Shown here piece after piece: positions 10,543-21,404 of a stretch of DNA of 64,000 nucleotides. The DNA lies in contig CAXIPT010000004.1 of the NCBI GenBank assembly GCA_964030475.1, positions 1,696,777-1,760,776 on the forward strand, in the 5' to 3' direction. A program made the position numbers and the translations under genes. How positions within the stretch are numbered: the stretch's first letter is position 1; each line of letters starts with the position of its first letter. Origin of the DNA: Tethya wilhelma. Its lineage: Eukaryota; Porifera; Demospongiae; Tethyida; Tethyidae. The notes beneath the pieces were generated by a model. That model saw nothing but the letters and a program-made list of their open reading frames with translations, was not told the origin of the DNA and searched no databases.

Positions 10543-12040
10543 ATGGAAGACCAAAATGGTGAGAGAACATAATAATCATTAGTTGCTAGCTACATTTTGT
10601 AAGGTCTAATACTATTGGCCCTGCATGGAATTCCGAAACAAGAGTTTGCTTACTTTCTTCAATTTAGATGGATATAAAAATTTTGAGATTTAGCTGGGAT
10701 TCGAACTGAAGTCTTTCAAACTCTGGTCGAGTGCTCTTAGCACTGAGCTAGTAGAGCACACAGGCATTGAAACACTACAATTGTCAATATTTTGAGTATT
10801 TTTAAGAACTGCATGATCATATTCTTTGTTTTTCTTCTTTTCCAGAAAACACTGAGCTAATCCAACAGCCAAGGTCAGTAGTGGGAGGGGAGCCTCACTC
10901 CAAAGCAACAAGAACTGCAAAAAATGATTTAGCACTGGCTGGGATCGCCAGCATCATAGCTATTGTTATTGGTGGATTGCTACCATTGGTCTGTACCTGC
11001 CCTGCCATCATTATAGCAAAAAGTGTATGTTACTGAGAAGACTAGTGTTAGTGTAACATCAAGGGCCTAATAGCCAAGTCAGACCTCTCATATAATCCCC
11101 AACCATGACCCTTTGATCATAAAGTATTTCCCTACAGCTATAGAATTATCTATTTTTCTACTAAAGCCTAGCTCTTGTTTGTATTTCTATGTACTTCGAT
11201 CTTCACACAAGCACGCATCAATATATGTGACCTTCTCTGAGCAAACCAAGCTGGCATAATGCGCTATGTAGTAATTTGTGTACTAGGCCATTTTAGTAGG
11301 TCTGGTCAAAATACACAATTTTTGCATGGCAGCTTATACAGATAGAATAATCATTTAGCTACACAAATATATAATTTTTAGCTTCTAAAACGCTTTAGTT
11401 ACTGAGTTATAGCTCCTACAAGCTACCCGTGTCAGAGCGCTTAGCGTCCATTACACGGAGCTGACTTGTGGTGAATAATGGTGTGCAACGCCAGTATGGT
11501 CCTTCTCAAGATTTGAATCAGGCTTTAGTGTCAAGTTGTTTTGGAGAACTAAGACCACTCCATTTAATGCTCACCCTCACCACTGAGGCTGTGTCGAGAA
11601 GAAAACTTCGGAGTAGACAGCGCATGGAGAAATTCATTCAAAAGAAGTCAGCTGAAAATCAAAGGATTCCTGAAAACCTGTCCCGTGATGATATAACACC
11701 TGAGCAAACCTCTCCTAGTTGCTCTGGGCCTAGTAAACCAAGGGTAGTCACTCCCACTCCGCGTATGGTTCCGTTTGCGACCATGCATGTACACAAAATA
11801 AAATAATGACCCTTAAGGAATTAAATTTTGGTTGCTATAGGCAATTACAAGCACACACACACACACACACGTCACATATGGCAGGCTCAAAATGACGAAA
11901 TTGCAGGCAACTACGAATCAGCTATTAAGAAGAGAAGCTGCTCCTATCGACTCAGTTGGACTGGAATTCTCTTCAGCATTACAAACATACTAATCTGTAT
12001 AACACTCTACGTCAATCATATCACACACACCCTGGAATGA
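10543..12040 (+). CDS. CD225/IFITM-like small membrane protein 1
   Basis: Three exons, 10543-10558, 10846-11024 and 11885-12040, give 116 residues. The start MEDQN precedes a phase-1 intron; the second intron is phase 0. After a short polar N-terminus comes a hydrophobic segment (LAGIASIIAIVIGG...CTCPAIIIAKS), then the loop AQNDEIAGNYESAIKK, then a second transmembrane helix (TGILFSITNILICITLYV). Two membrane segments separated by a Cys-bearing helix and a loop of the form S-x-D-x-x-G-x-x-x-x-A fit the CD225/IFITM/dispanin family, which act in membrane fusion control or trafficking. Sequence identity to vertebrate IFITM looks low, so family membership is probable rather than certain. The gene is tandemly duplicated at 13,027. 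Confidence 0.75.
10681..10765 (-). repeat. tRNA-like (SINE or pseudo-tRNA) fragment
   Basis: The minus strand carries an A-box-like CTAGCTCAGTGCTAAGAGC and a B-box-like CAGTTCGAATCCCAGC at roughly tRNA spacing, but the T stem is mismatched, so it is not a good functional tRNA. A related piece with a perfect T arm (CTGGGTTCGAATCCCAG, minus strand) but no A box lies at 13,728-13,762 inside the second CD225-like gene. Both are intronic. Confidence 0.45.
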
Positions 12041-13026
12041 CTCTAACAATAACTACTGTAACAGAACGGAGAACAGGAATGGACAAAATATTCAAGCTTT
12101 GAAATTTGAAACTCACAATTACATTCCATAGCTTGATTTTTCAACTTACAAACTGAATTATATTTATCATGTCAATCAACTAAATTATTAGTAGTTATTT
12201 TGCATAAGATATACTGTATATAGCTTAAAATTTTTGTGGTACGATATTTTCGTGAATTTCTTGATCATGCATTCTCCAACAAAAGTTGATTTTAAGTTTG
12301 CTATATAATTATAGTGGCAGGCTGCAGCTATAAGACACACCTATACTCTGATACACTGTCAGTTTTGTCAGACGCTGAAGAGCCAGATATCTCAGGAACT
12401 ACNTAGGGGTGTGTATCAAACACCTTTCCATGCTTACACCCTTAAGGGTGTATTGTAACCGAACTTCAAGGGTGTTTTGCAACACCTCATTTTTAACAGT
12501 GCAGGTTTTTGTTAATGCTACGCATAATTTTTCTCGATAATTATTTTACCTTGGTATGACAAAGCATGCAACTATACCATAGGTAACTCTTGCTGCACAT
12601 GCACACAGCAAGGGTTAACAATAATACAATGGGGGCTTGAGTAACCAAACATGAATATAGAACACTCATCAGATGGTTGACTTTAAAGGCCTATATATAC
12701 AACACTTGAATCTCTATATACAATAATCAGATCAGCTGATGTACATGTACTGCTTCTCAAACAGGAAATATAGCTATATAGACATAAATTAAATTATTAC
12801 CATAAGCAGGCAAAAAATTCCCCTCCGCAGCATGTAAACCATCCACAGTATTATGAATAAGAAATAGTTGGAGCAGACAACAATCACCATGCATGAATAC
12901 TAATGCAAACATACCTGAACACTTGTACAATCATATAAGATGAATATGTAGGTTAAAAAGTCTGCCTTTTCATAAATAAGCCCCCAAGAGTTTAATTACT
13001 ATTATTAGACTACAGTTACAGGAACT
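12041..13026. other. Spacer between the two CD225-like genes
   Basis: AT-rich sequence with one N at 12,403. Just after it, 12,405-12,500 contains GGGTGTGTATC, CACCCTTAAGGGTG and GGTGTTTTGCAACACC, small inverted repeats that suggest a MITE remnant. The second gene's promoter should be near the right end. No coding segment seen. Confidence 0.35.
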
Positions 13027-14013
13027 ATGGAAGGCCCAAATGGTGAGAGATTATGGATAATTTCTGTAAAAAGGATTAATTATAATACAGCAACTGCATG
13101 TTGGTGGTAGAAAAATGCATTGTATTTCGGTAGATATATACTTTTTATGGCCACATGAATGAATGGAATTGACTCTTTTTTGCAATTGTACGCTTTTGTA
13201 TCCTAAAAACTGATCCTTTTCAGGTTTCTATTAGTTTTAGTCTTTTCTTTATTTCTGATTTTTAGAAAAGACGGTACTAATCCAACAGCCGAGGGTAGTG
13301 GAGCTAAGACAGCCTCACCCCATAGCAACAACAAGATACGTCACAGTCAACGACAACGGCTTTGTGTTGGCAGTCATTTCCAGCATCATAGCTATTGTCC
13401 TTGGTTGGGGGCTACCTCTCATCTGTACCTGTACAGCCATCTATTATGCAAAAAGTGTAAGCTAGTTTATACAAGCATACATATACACAGTGAGGAGACC
13501 CATTTGGATTTTATTATCAATAGCGTCTTAAAAACAATATTGCAAAAACAATAATTATTATGGTGCTAACACTCAAACTTACAAGCTTGCTATATGTATA
13601 TATCAGGCTGCCAACTATAGCTATAAGACACACCTATATAAGCATACAAATACATGCATATGCATATAATAATTATCATTATGACATTGCATGTACAGTG
13701 TACGTGGAAAACTTATTATTAAAATTTTGAGGTCTAGCTGGGATTCGAACCCAGCTTTTTGAATTGCATGTAAAACTGAAAGTATACATCTGATTCAGTT
13801 AACAAGTAATAAATATTACTATGCATCACAATACACTATATGCACACATAACAGGCTCAAGACGATGAAATTGCAGGCAACTATGTCTCAGCCAACAAGA
13901 AGAAAGGGTGCTCCTACAAACTTAGTAAAACTGGCATTTTCTACAGCATTGTGATAATGATGACCAGCATTTTACTGGCTCTCTACACAGTGAACTGGTA
14001 CTTTACACAATGA
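13027..14013 (+). CDS. CD225/IFITM-like small membrane protein 2
   Basis: Exons 13027-13042, 13266-13456 and 13855-14013 give 121 residues with the same intron phases (1, then 0) as the gene at 10,543, so the pair arose by tandem duplication. The start MEGPN is followed by a polar region sharing LIQQPR with the first copy, then VLAVISSIIAIVLGWGLPL..CTCTAIYYAKS, the loop AQDDEIAGNYVSANKK and the second membrane helix ending VNWYFTQ. The loop between the membrane segments is the most conserved part of the pair, as expected if it is the functional core. The N-terminal region has diverged. Role in membrane or antiviral biology is only inferred from the family. Confidence 0.75.
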
Positions 14014-14750
14014 TACCCACGTATATTTAGTTTGACCCCATGACTACTACTGCATGAATGGAGAATGCATGGGGAATGAAAAGATTGGAAATTTGCTCAA
14101 GTTTTGGAAAACACATGCATGGTCACATTCCACACGAAATATTTTAACCATCATAATGAATGTGTATATAATTTTCTCAGAGTCTATAAGAACAAGAATT
14201 ATATAATACACTTTGCAATTAATTTGCCAAATTTTATTCCCACTAATATTTTGTGCTATAATATATATATATATACGCTATAGCTGTATATTTTAGTGGT
14301 AGCACATGCAGCAATACATGCATTCCGTATGTGCTGTGCAAAAATGTCAGTTTTGTGGATTTAATATTGTAACATACATGTACTCCTTACCAAAACCACC
14401 ATTCAGCTAACTTGGGAGAGTGTAGAAAAATAGTTACACATAGCATAAATACACAAGCATGCCTCAATCTGGTGTACTCTTAGCTGTGGGTTAATTGTGC
14501 AACAGTAAAACTCAATGCTAAAAGCTAGTTTTAGTTGACTGCAGCTTTTAAAGGTCCAGAAACCATGGAATGAAAATCTAAACCACATTAATTCTTCTAC
14601 ATATGCTTTGGTAAACACCATATGGATCTCAAAATAAATACTGAAATAGCTATGAAAGTTTGTTGACTATAAACATGAAATTGAACACATTTTGATGTAA
14701 ATCATCAAAAACCAGAACCCAGCAACACATTACCAGGCTTATACAGCCTA
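14014..14750. other. Intergenic, no gene seen
   Basis: AT-rich sequence downstream of the second CD225-like gene with a short (AT) run near 14,262-14,275. No supported coding or structural feature. Confidence 0.35.
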
Positions 14751-14995
14751 AGAAGGTCGTATCGAGATGGGACTGGCACCATTGTGGTCACAGTGATGAG
14801 AGCTTTCAAATGATATGGTTTACTTGTGAAACTGGAAAATGGTAATTTTTGTCAAAATCGCACTTGATCAAAGGCTATAATCCATGGTTTTTGATGATTT
14901 CATCAAAATTTAAATCTGGCATCAAAATATATCATTTGAAAGATCTCTTTGTGCTGATCACAATGGTACCGATCCCAGCTCAATACGACCTTCCT
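14751..14995. mobile_element. 245-bp MITE abutting the LINE 3' end
   Basis: The left end AGAAGGTCGTATCGAGATGG pairs with the right end CCCAGCTCAATACGACCTTCCT, and the complementarity continues imperfectly inward (CACCATTGTGGTCACAG against CTGATCACAATGGTACC). The right end meets a single N (14,996) and then the LINE. Confidence 0.6.
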
Positions 14996-14996
14996 N
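14996..14996. other. Single N, probable assembly join
   Basis: The N separates the MITE end from the LINE 3' end. Whether the two are truly adjacent is not known. Confidence 0.6.
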
Positions 14997-14999
14997 GAC

Positions 15000-17860
15000 T
15001 GCATGGACAGATGAAATGAAAGGAGCATGTGTTGTTGCCATTGAAATGAGAATAGAAATGAGATTCAAAGTACTTGTATAGTTTAGACTTAGTTGTAGAG
15101 AAGGAGTCAGAAGTTATTGTAGAAATGGTTAGTTCATTAGGGAGTTTGTTCCAAATCCTAACAATTCTATTACAGTAGAAGTGACGTGAAGATCGGTAGT
15201 AAGTGGGATTTGGGACAAGTTTGTTTGCTGAGGAAGCTCTTGTACTGTTTGTGGAGAAGCGAACGTAGTCAAAAATGTTGAAGTTATCAGAAGGACTCTT
15301 GATACATTTTATAAAGAAAAATACATCCTGGAGCTCGAGCCATAGCATCAGTGGTAGTAGGTTCAGTTGTATAAGTCTAGTTTTATAGTCTAAGCCTGGT
15401 AGTATGTATTTAGTTGCTCTTCTCTGGATTCTTTCTAGTTGTTCTATGTCTTTAATCAGGTAGGGTCTCCAGATTTGACAGCAGTATGAAAGATGGGAGC
15501 GAACCAGAGATATGTAAAGTGCTTTCTTGGTTGATGCAGGTGAGTTAAGGGGAAGTGTTCTACGAATGAGATTGAGTGCACGATATGCTTTAGAGCAAAT
15601 ATAATTATAATGGTTGGACCAAGACAAATTAGTAGTGACTAGAATACCCAGATCACGCTACATCATAGATGTTGTTAGCACCTCGCAACCAATACTGTAT
15701 TGTTGATGAGACGACGAAGGAAGTTGCCGGTGGCTGAAATGGAGTACAGCACATTTACACATATTTAGTCTCAGTTTCCAAGCATTACACCATTGGTGCA
15801 GATTGTTCAGGTCACTTTGAAGTTCATTAGAGTTAGAGTGACATATAATCTGTTTTAATATTTTAGTATCATCAGCAAAAATATATGGTATACTTGATGG
15901 AACACTGAGAGGAAGATCATTTATATATAAATGATGAAAAGCAAGGGACCTAGTACGCTTCCTTGTGGCACACCAGATTTTACTTGTAGACTAGTTGATG
16001 CTTTTCCAAGAAAATAAGTATAATGAGTTCTATCAGTGAGATACGACTTCAGCCATAGCCACAGAGGTCCTGTTATACCTATCAACCAGAGCTTATGTAG
16101 GAGTTCCTGATGTGGAATTTTGTCAAAAGCTTTTTGAAAGTCTAGGTAGATGACGTCAGAAGTTGTTTTCTGCTCAAAGTTATTTGTCAGCTCTCCAATA
16201 AAAGAAAGAAGCTGTGTTAAACATGATCTTTGTTTAAGAAAGCCGAATTGATGTTTATTAAGCAGTGGGCGGACAAATTTGATTAGTTTGTTGTATGTAG
16301 CTGTTTCAATCACTTTGGATATTAGAGGTAATAGTGAAATTGGACGAAAGTTCTTAATGTCATGAAGATCACCCTTTTTGGGGATTGGAATTATTTTGTG
16401 TATCTTCCATGCTGGTGGAAACAGACATGCATTAAGACTAAGGTTGCAGATTTCAGTTATTGGTTCAGCTAGTGATAGTGCACATTTGTTCAAAATGGTA
16501 GGGCTTATTCCATCATCACCAGGGGATTTTGAACAGTCGAGTGTAGAGAGAATTTCAAATATTTCTTGTAGATCTAGTGAGATAGTGTTAAGTTGGGGGC
16601 TAACTGATATAGTTGATGGAGACTTGGCAGTGAGTAGTCACTTGTAGTAAATGTCGAATTAAAGTATGTGTTGAATAAATTTGCTATTTGCTCAGGATTA
16701 GTGATGAGTGAGTTTGAGTGGTAAAAAGAAGTAGGTATTGAATTAACTTTACTTAGATATCGAAGATGGCTGTACAGCTTGCGAGGAGCATTTGAGAAGT
16801 TAGACGTAAGATGTTGAATATGCCTTAGTTTAGCTGTTTCAATTGCCGATTGCAATTCGGAACTCAGAGTAGTAAGTTTGGTTAGCCTATAAGGATCGAG
16901 TCCGTTTCTTATTGATTTTTCTTTGTACAGTTCTAAGACGTTCAATGCAGTGTCTAACTTCAGAAGTGTACCATTTTGGCTCGTGGTTAGATACTTTGTA
17001 AGATGGAACGTATTTGTCGCGTGCGTTGATGATCACGTACTTTAGGGTGCGCCAAGCAGTAATTAAGTTCACATTACGGAAGTTGGAAGTAGAGTATAGG
17101 AAGTCACAAAATTCATTTTGCATGGCGTTGAAGTCGGCACGTGAGTAGTCAAAGTTCTTGTCAAGGCAGCTCTCAGTAGCTTGACTAGGTGATGTGTCTG
17201 CACAAGTGTCTAGAACATCAAAACTGATGAGGTAATGGTCTGACATTGATTGACATACAATTGAATCCGTATTAATGTTAAATATTCTGTTTGGAACATT
17301 TGTCAGTACAATGTCGAGGGTGTTGCCCTGTCTGTGGGTTGGACCTTGTATTAGTTGAATGAAGTTGTAGTTAAAAAGAGTGTTGCATAAAGATGTAGTG
17401 AGAGGTGTAGAGCCTGATTGTGTTGACCAGTTGATGTTCGGAAGGTTGAAGTCTCCAACAATTATTGTGTCGTGATCAGGTGGGAGAGAATTTATTTCAT
17501 TTATTAGTTCCTGTAATTGACATTCATTTGAAGAGGGAGGTATGTAGGCACAAATAAGCGTAAACTTAGAATCCAGAGAAATTTGAACAGACATTAGTTC
17601 GAGATTGTTGTGAATAGATATTAGGTGTGAGTTTATCGTGTTAGGTACTAGAATAGCAATCCCACCCCCTCTTGAACCACGATCACGACGGTATATACAA
17701 TAATTAGGAGGTACAATTTCATTATCAAATAATAGATCATTCAGCCAGGTTTCAGTTATACAGAAAATATGATTAGGAGTACCCAAAATCAGCGATTGTA
17801 GAAACGATGTTTTATTGTTAATACTGCGTGCATTCCAAAGACTTACATGTATTTTAAATG
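15000..17860 (-). pseudogene. LINE ORF2: endonuclease and reverse transcriptase, broken
   Basis: The frame opens near 17,860 with VSLWNARSINNKT and continues through the endonuclease motifs ITETWL, GDFNLPNINW and SDHYLISF. Frame changes occur near 16,925 and near 16,610. The reverse transcriptase follows: PIPKKGD, FRPISLLP, IYLDFQKAFDKI, SGVPQGSVLGPLLF. A two-base TA excess near 15,925 breaks the frame just after LLFIIYI; the shifted frame gives the catalytic FADD box near 15,880. An in-frame TAG lies near 15,660. The C-terminal region (SHLSYCCQIWRPY, RATKYI) runs to about 15,000. All functional blocks are present, so the element is fairly young or the indels are sequencing errors. Confidence 0.85.
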
Positions 17861-17870
17861 AAGACGATAG

Positions 17871-18944
17871 TCATGATTGCGAATCAGTTTCTGATTCATT
17901 TGCATGGTCAATAGTGTTTACATTTAGAGTAGATTCATTATTCGAGGTTGAACTTAGTATTGTGATTGATGGAGATTTTGACGGTGAGTGTTCGCGACCT
18001 TCCTCTAGGCTTTGATACTTAGAATTTAGAACTGTACCGTGCTTATGGTTGTTAACATAGAGAACTGGACCGCGAATTTTTATTGCTGACCTAGGTATTC
18101 CATTGGATATTAGATTGAATCTTTCCTTAAGAAGAAGCGATTCTGTCAATCTTTCTTGGGGGGTCATATCCGGTTTAATGGAAATACCTGGGAAGGATTT
18201 GAGTTTAGCTCTGTTGGCTAGAATTTGTGAGACGTCATAAACACTATTTAGTTTGATTAGGATCGGGCGATTCTTAGAAGAATTATATTTGCCCAGCCTC
18301 ATGCAGTCACGGACTGATGCCTTGGTGACACTAGGTGCTACGGAGTTGAACACTTTAAAGGCTGACTCTAAGTCAGATGTTAGTCGTAGATGTCTGCTAG
18401 TGCGTTCTGGACACTCATTGATACCGTGGAGCACTATATTCAACTTCTTTTCAGACTTATTCTGGCTTTTGTTGTCACTAGCAGGTATTGGAGATTGGCT
18501 ATCGAGTTTAGATGTGACTATGCTTGAGTAACTTGGTTTAGAAGCAGTACCAGAATGGCGAAGAGACATAGCACTTTCATTTGAGAGAGAATGCTTGGAT
18601 TTCAGCTGTGAAATTTCCTGTTTGAGACTGGCAATTGTCTCTTTCAGGGATTCTACTTCTTTTGCATGCATATCTTGATTGCAGAAGTTACATAGAAAAG
18701 GCTTATCTGAATTGTTTATATGTTCAAAAGCTTGCCTTGTAATCCCTGCACATGTCCTATGAATCCAAATCTTGCATTTGCCTTCACAGTAAAGGGAGTC
18801 TTGTCCTTTCTCTTTGTCAGAAGGGTCAATGATTGGTTGTTCACAAATTCCACATATGACAGGACCTTTCTGCTTGCTAGAAGCTTTCTTTTTGGAGCTT
18901 TGACTCACAGCAGCACTAGCAGCCCTTGTTGTCTTTGCTGGCAT
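17871..18944 (-). CDS. LINE ORF1: PHD finger, coiled coil, RRM-like protein
   Basis: An intact 357-codon frame begins MPAKTTRAASAAVSQ. Residues about 30-95 form a C4HC3 PHD-type finger (CGIC, CEGKC, HRTC, CNFC). A coiled coil follows (VESLKETIASLKQEISQLK). Residues about 165-300 (NIVLHGINE, RLGKYNSSKNRPILIKL, DMTPQERL) match the L1-ORF1-like RRM/CTD pattern. The family's product binds the element's RNA to form the retrotransposition particle. The ORF stops 3' of the likely ORF2 start, so the two frames nearly abut or overlap. Confidence 0.85.
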   Translation of the reverse strand: MPAKTTRAASAAVSQSSKKKASSKQKGPVICGICEQPIIDPSDKEKGQDSLYCEGKCKIWIHRTCAGITRQAFEHINNSDKPFLCNFCNQDMHAKEVESLKETIASLKQEISQLKSKHSLSNESAMSLRHSGTASKPSYSSIVTSKLDSQSPIPASDNKSQNKSEKKLNIVLHGINECPERTSRHLRLTSDLESAFKVFNSVAPSVTKASVRDCMRLGKYNSSKNRPILIKLNSVYDVSQILANRAKLKSFPGISIKPDMTPQERLTESLLLKERFNLISNGIPRSAIKIRGPVLYVNNHKHGTVLNSKYQSLEEGREHSPSKSPSITILSSTSNNESTLNVNTIDHANESETDSQS

Positions 18945-18984
18945 TTTTTTTAATTTTTTTTTTAATTTATTTATTTATTTTTTT

Positions 18985-19738
18985 ATGACCACACCCTTAA
19001 AAAAAGTCTAGTGAATGTTCCACATGAGTGACTACAAGTTCACCAAGGCTCATGAAAAGCTCTAAAATTACTATCCACTAGTTTGTTGGTTCATCCATAG
19101 GCCTTTGCAAATTATGCTAGCATAATTTTGAGCATAATAGGTAAGCATTAGAATCAGAGAATTATGCTGGCATAATAGGTGAATTCCTGGCATAATTTGA
19201 GCAAAAATTATAGATTGAACACTTTCATACTAACTTTGTAGGTTTGAATAATCAATACATAGTTTATTCTAGATAAGTCACCTTATAATATTGCTTAACA
19301 ATTGCATCTTATCCTAACAGCCGTTGTGTCAAATTGAAATCAAAAAAGATCTGGATATCTTGGCGGATGATGTGTATTTTGTATGAACGCATGATAAATA
19401 ATGGATTTTAAACAGGAAAATCTTGAGCATAATAGGTAAAATTGTGGAGCATAATAGGTGAAATTGTGAGCATTAGAGCATAGCATAATGGGCAAAAAAT
19501 TAAGCATAATTTGCAAAGGCCTATTCATCCAGCTGAATCTGATTTTCAGTGGTAAATTCTGTATTATCTATGAGCTGTGCGATCATCAATATGTGCTAAT
19601 CTTGGCAAGTATGTGAAATAGTTACAGTATCATTCCAATTACGTATTTTGACTAATCAGATCGAGATTTTGGTTTCACTGCCATGGCGCCATTTTACTGA
19701 CCCTTTAAATCATTAAAATTAAAGATGTTACCATATAC
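18985..19738 (-). repeat. Intron-5 repeat shared between units
   Basis: On the minus strand this matches the sequence after exon 5 of unit 4 (about 34,430-34,860) and partly 55,380-55,620, e.g. GAACTTGTAGTCACTC and AAAGGGTCAGT. It is interrupted here by the MITE at 19,098-19,523. Homology to the unit 4 intron stops where the LINE begins. Confidence 0.6.
19098..19523. mobile_element. hAT-like MITE with 8-bp target duplication
   Basis: The 426-bp element starts TAGGCCTTTGCAAATTATGC and ends with the inverse, GCATAATTTGCAAAGGCCTA. It is flanked by TTCATCCA at 19,090-19,097 and 19,524-19,531. The paralogous site near 34,636 (minus orientation TGGATGAA) has one copy of the target and no element, so insertion is demonstrated. 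An 8-bp duplication with TAGG ends fits hAT. Inner sequence is rich in GCATAATAGG repeats and non-coding. Confidence 0.85.
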
Positions 19739-20228
19739 CTGTTTTCACTTCATTTGCTCTGTTTGTTGGTAACCACATCCACCAGGTCCCACCACTCCCC
19801 AGTGAACTCTACATGATCGAGGAGAAAGAGAGGACAAACAATGAACAGGCCGGCCGGAGTCAAGACTATGTTAGCATTGTCAATCAATTAGTTTAGAATG
19901 TTTAATAAGATTTGTAGTACATGTAAACAACTACATGGTAAAGAGTATGAATACTTTTACAGTATACATATGTACACAACTTACTAAATCTAAGAATGAT
20001 GGTTGCTGATAACTTTCCAAACAATCGATCCCTCCCTCCAAACATAATGACCTCCACTAGTCCTGGTCCCAAGGTAATGGCAGTGATAGAGTGGTTGTAT
20101 CTTTGAGGTTGTACATCATCAGGCAGTGAGAGCTATGGTTATGAGATTATATTCATAGCAAGAGATGCATGTGAATATATGTGAGTGTATGTGAATAACT
20201 CTTATTGGCAATAAATTATGTAACTACA

Positions 20229-20415
20229 GTATAACGGAAAGGTTTTACAAGGTTTAACTTTCGCAGTTTTTGCGAATCACGATCCATCCATGAAAGTTTT
20301 CATCTGCAAAATTTTCCATAATGTAGATATACATATGGGCTCGCACAGCTCATCCGTGAAAGTTATAAACAATGCTTGACTAGAGACATCAGCAAAACTT
20401 TCCCGCTATACAGTA
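20229..20415. mobile_element. MITE, TATAGCGGG-end family, in intron 3 copy b
   Basis: Bounded by AGTATAACGGAAAGGTTTTA and AAACTTTCCCGCTATACAGT. The same element is at the matching place at 21,217-21,404 and 33,749-33,943, but absent from intron 3 of the complete units at 38,026 and 57,627. Confidence 0.6.
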
Positions 20416-21216
20416 TGAAAACAACCCTGCAGGGCTAATGTTCTAACAGTGCATGTATAGCATTAATTATCATTATGCATAACATCTAATTCATGCAGTT
20501 TCAGTTACATCACCTCACCTTCTTCCACTTCCTGGATGTCAAATCAAACAGCCAACAGTCCCTCAGTATACTACCACCATTGTCCACCCCACATGATATG
20601 AGTAGGTGGAGGTGCTCCCAACCATGGCCTAAACAAGCAGCAGCATGTCCACTTCTTCCCACTGGCCATGACTCCCCCACCCTCGGCTCAATCTTAGTCC
20701 AATGCTGTAGTACAGGAAGAAGAGTGGGACAACAACTGTACCATATACCTGTTTTTACTTCATTGGCTCTCTGTTTGTTGGTAACCACATCCACCAGGTC
20801 CCACCACTCCCCAGTGAACTCTACATGAGGAGAAAGATAGGACAAACAATGAACAGGAGTTAAGACTATGTTAGCATTGTCAATCAGAATGTTTAATGAG
20901 GTTTGTAGTATACATGCATGTAAACAACTACATGGTAAAGAGTATAAATACTTTTACAGTATACATATGTACACAACTTACTAAATCTAAGAATGATGGT
21001 TGCTGATAACTTTCCACCTAACTGACCCTTCCCTCCAAACATAATGACCTCCACTAGTCCTGGTCCCAAGGTAATGGCAGTGATAGAATGGTCAAATCTT
21101 TGAGCTTGTACATCATCAGGCAGTGAGAGCTATGATTATGAGATTATATTCATAACAAGAGATTCATGTGAGTATATGTGAATAACTCTTATTGGCAATA
21201 AATTATGTAACTATAA

Positions 21217-21404
21217 TGGTATAGCGGACAGGTTTTACAAGGTTTAACTTTTGCGGTTTTTGCGAATCACGATCCATCCATGAAAATTTTCATCTGCAAA
21301 ATTTTCCATAATGTAGATACATTTGAGCTTAAACAGCTCATCCGTGAAAGTTATAAACAATGCTTGACTAGAGACATCAGCAAAACTTTCCCGCTATACA
21401 GTAT
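21217..21404. mobile_element. MITE, TATAGCGGG-end family, in intron 3 copy a
   Basis: Copy of the element at 20,229-20,415, carried along by the 1-kb tandem duplication. Confidence 0.6.

Larger units (their letters stand above)
14997..18960 (-). mobile_element. Non-LTR retrotransposon (LINE) with PHD-type ORF1
   Basis: ORF1 (zinc finger plus RNA-binding-like region), an apurinic-type endonuclease, a reverse transcriptase and a C-terminal region occur in order on the minus strand. This is the layout of CR1/L2/Rex-like LINEs. An A-rich tract (T-rich on +, 18,944-18,985) precedes ORF1. ORF2 carries several frameshifts and a stop, so the copy is inactive as read. It sits where the Roc exon of the neighbouring truncated Kelch gene would be expected. 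Confidence 0.88.

Noticed and set aside
11468..11806. 112-codon frame inside intron 2 of the first CD225-like gene
   Set aside because: No domain, no splice logic with the neighbouring exons and no copy in the duplicate gene. It might be a fragment of a mobile element but cannot be supported.
13728..13762. Functional tRNA gene
   Set aside because: Only the T arm is tRNA-like; no A box, acceptor stem or anticodon arm can be drawn.
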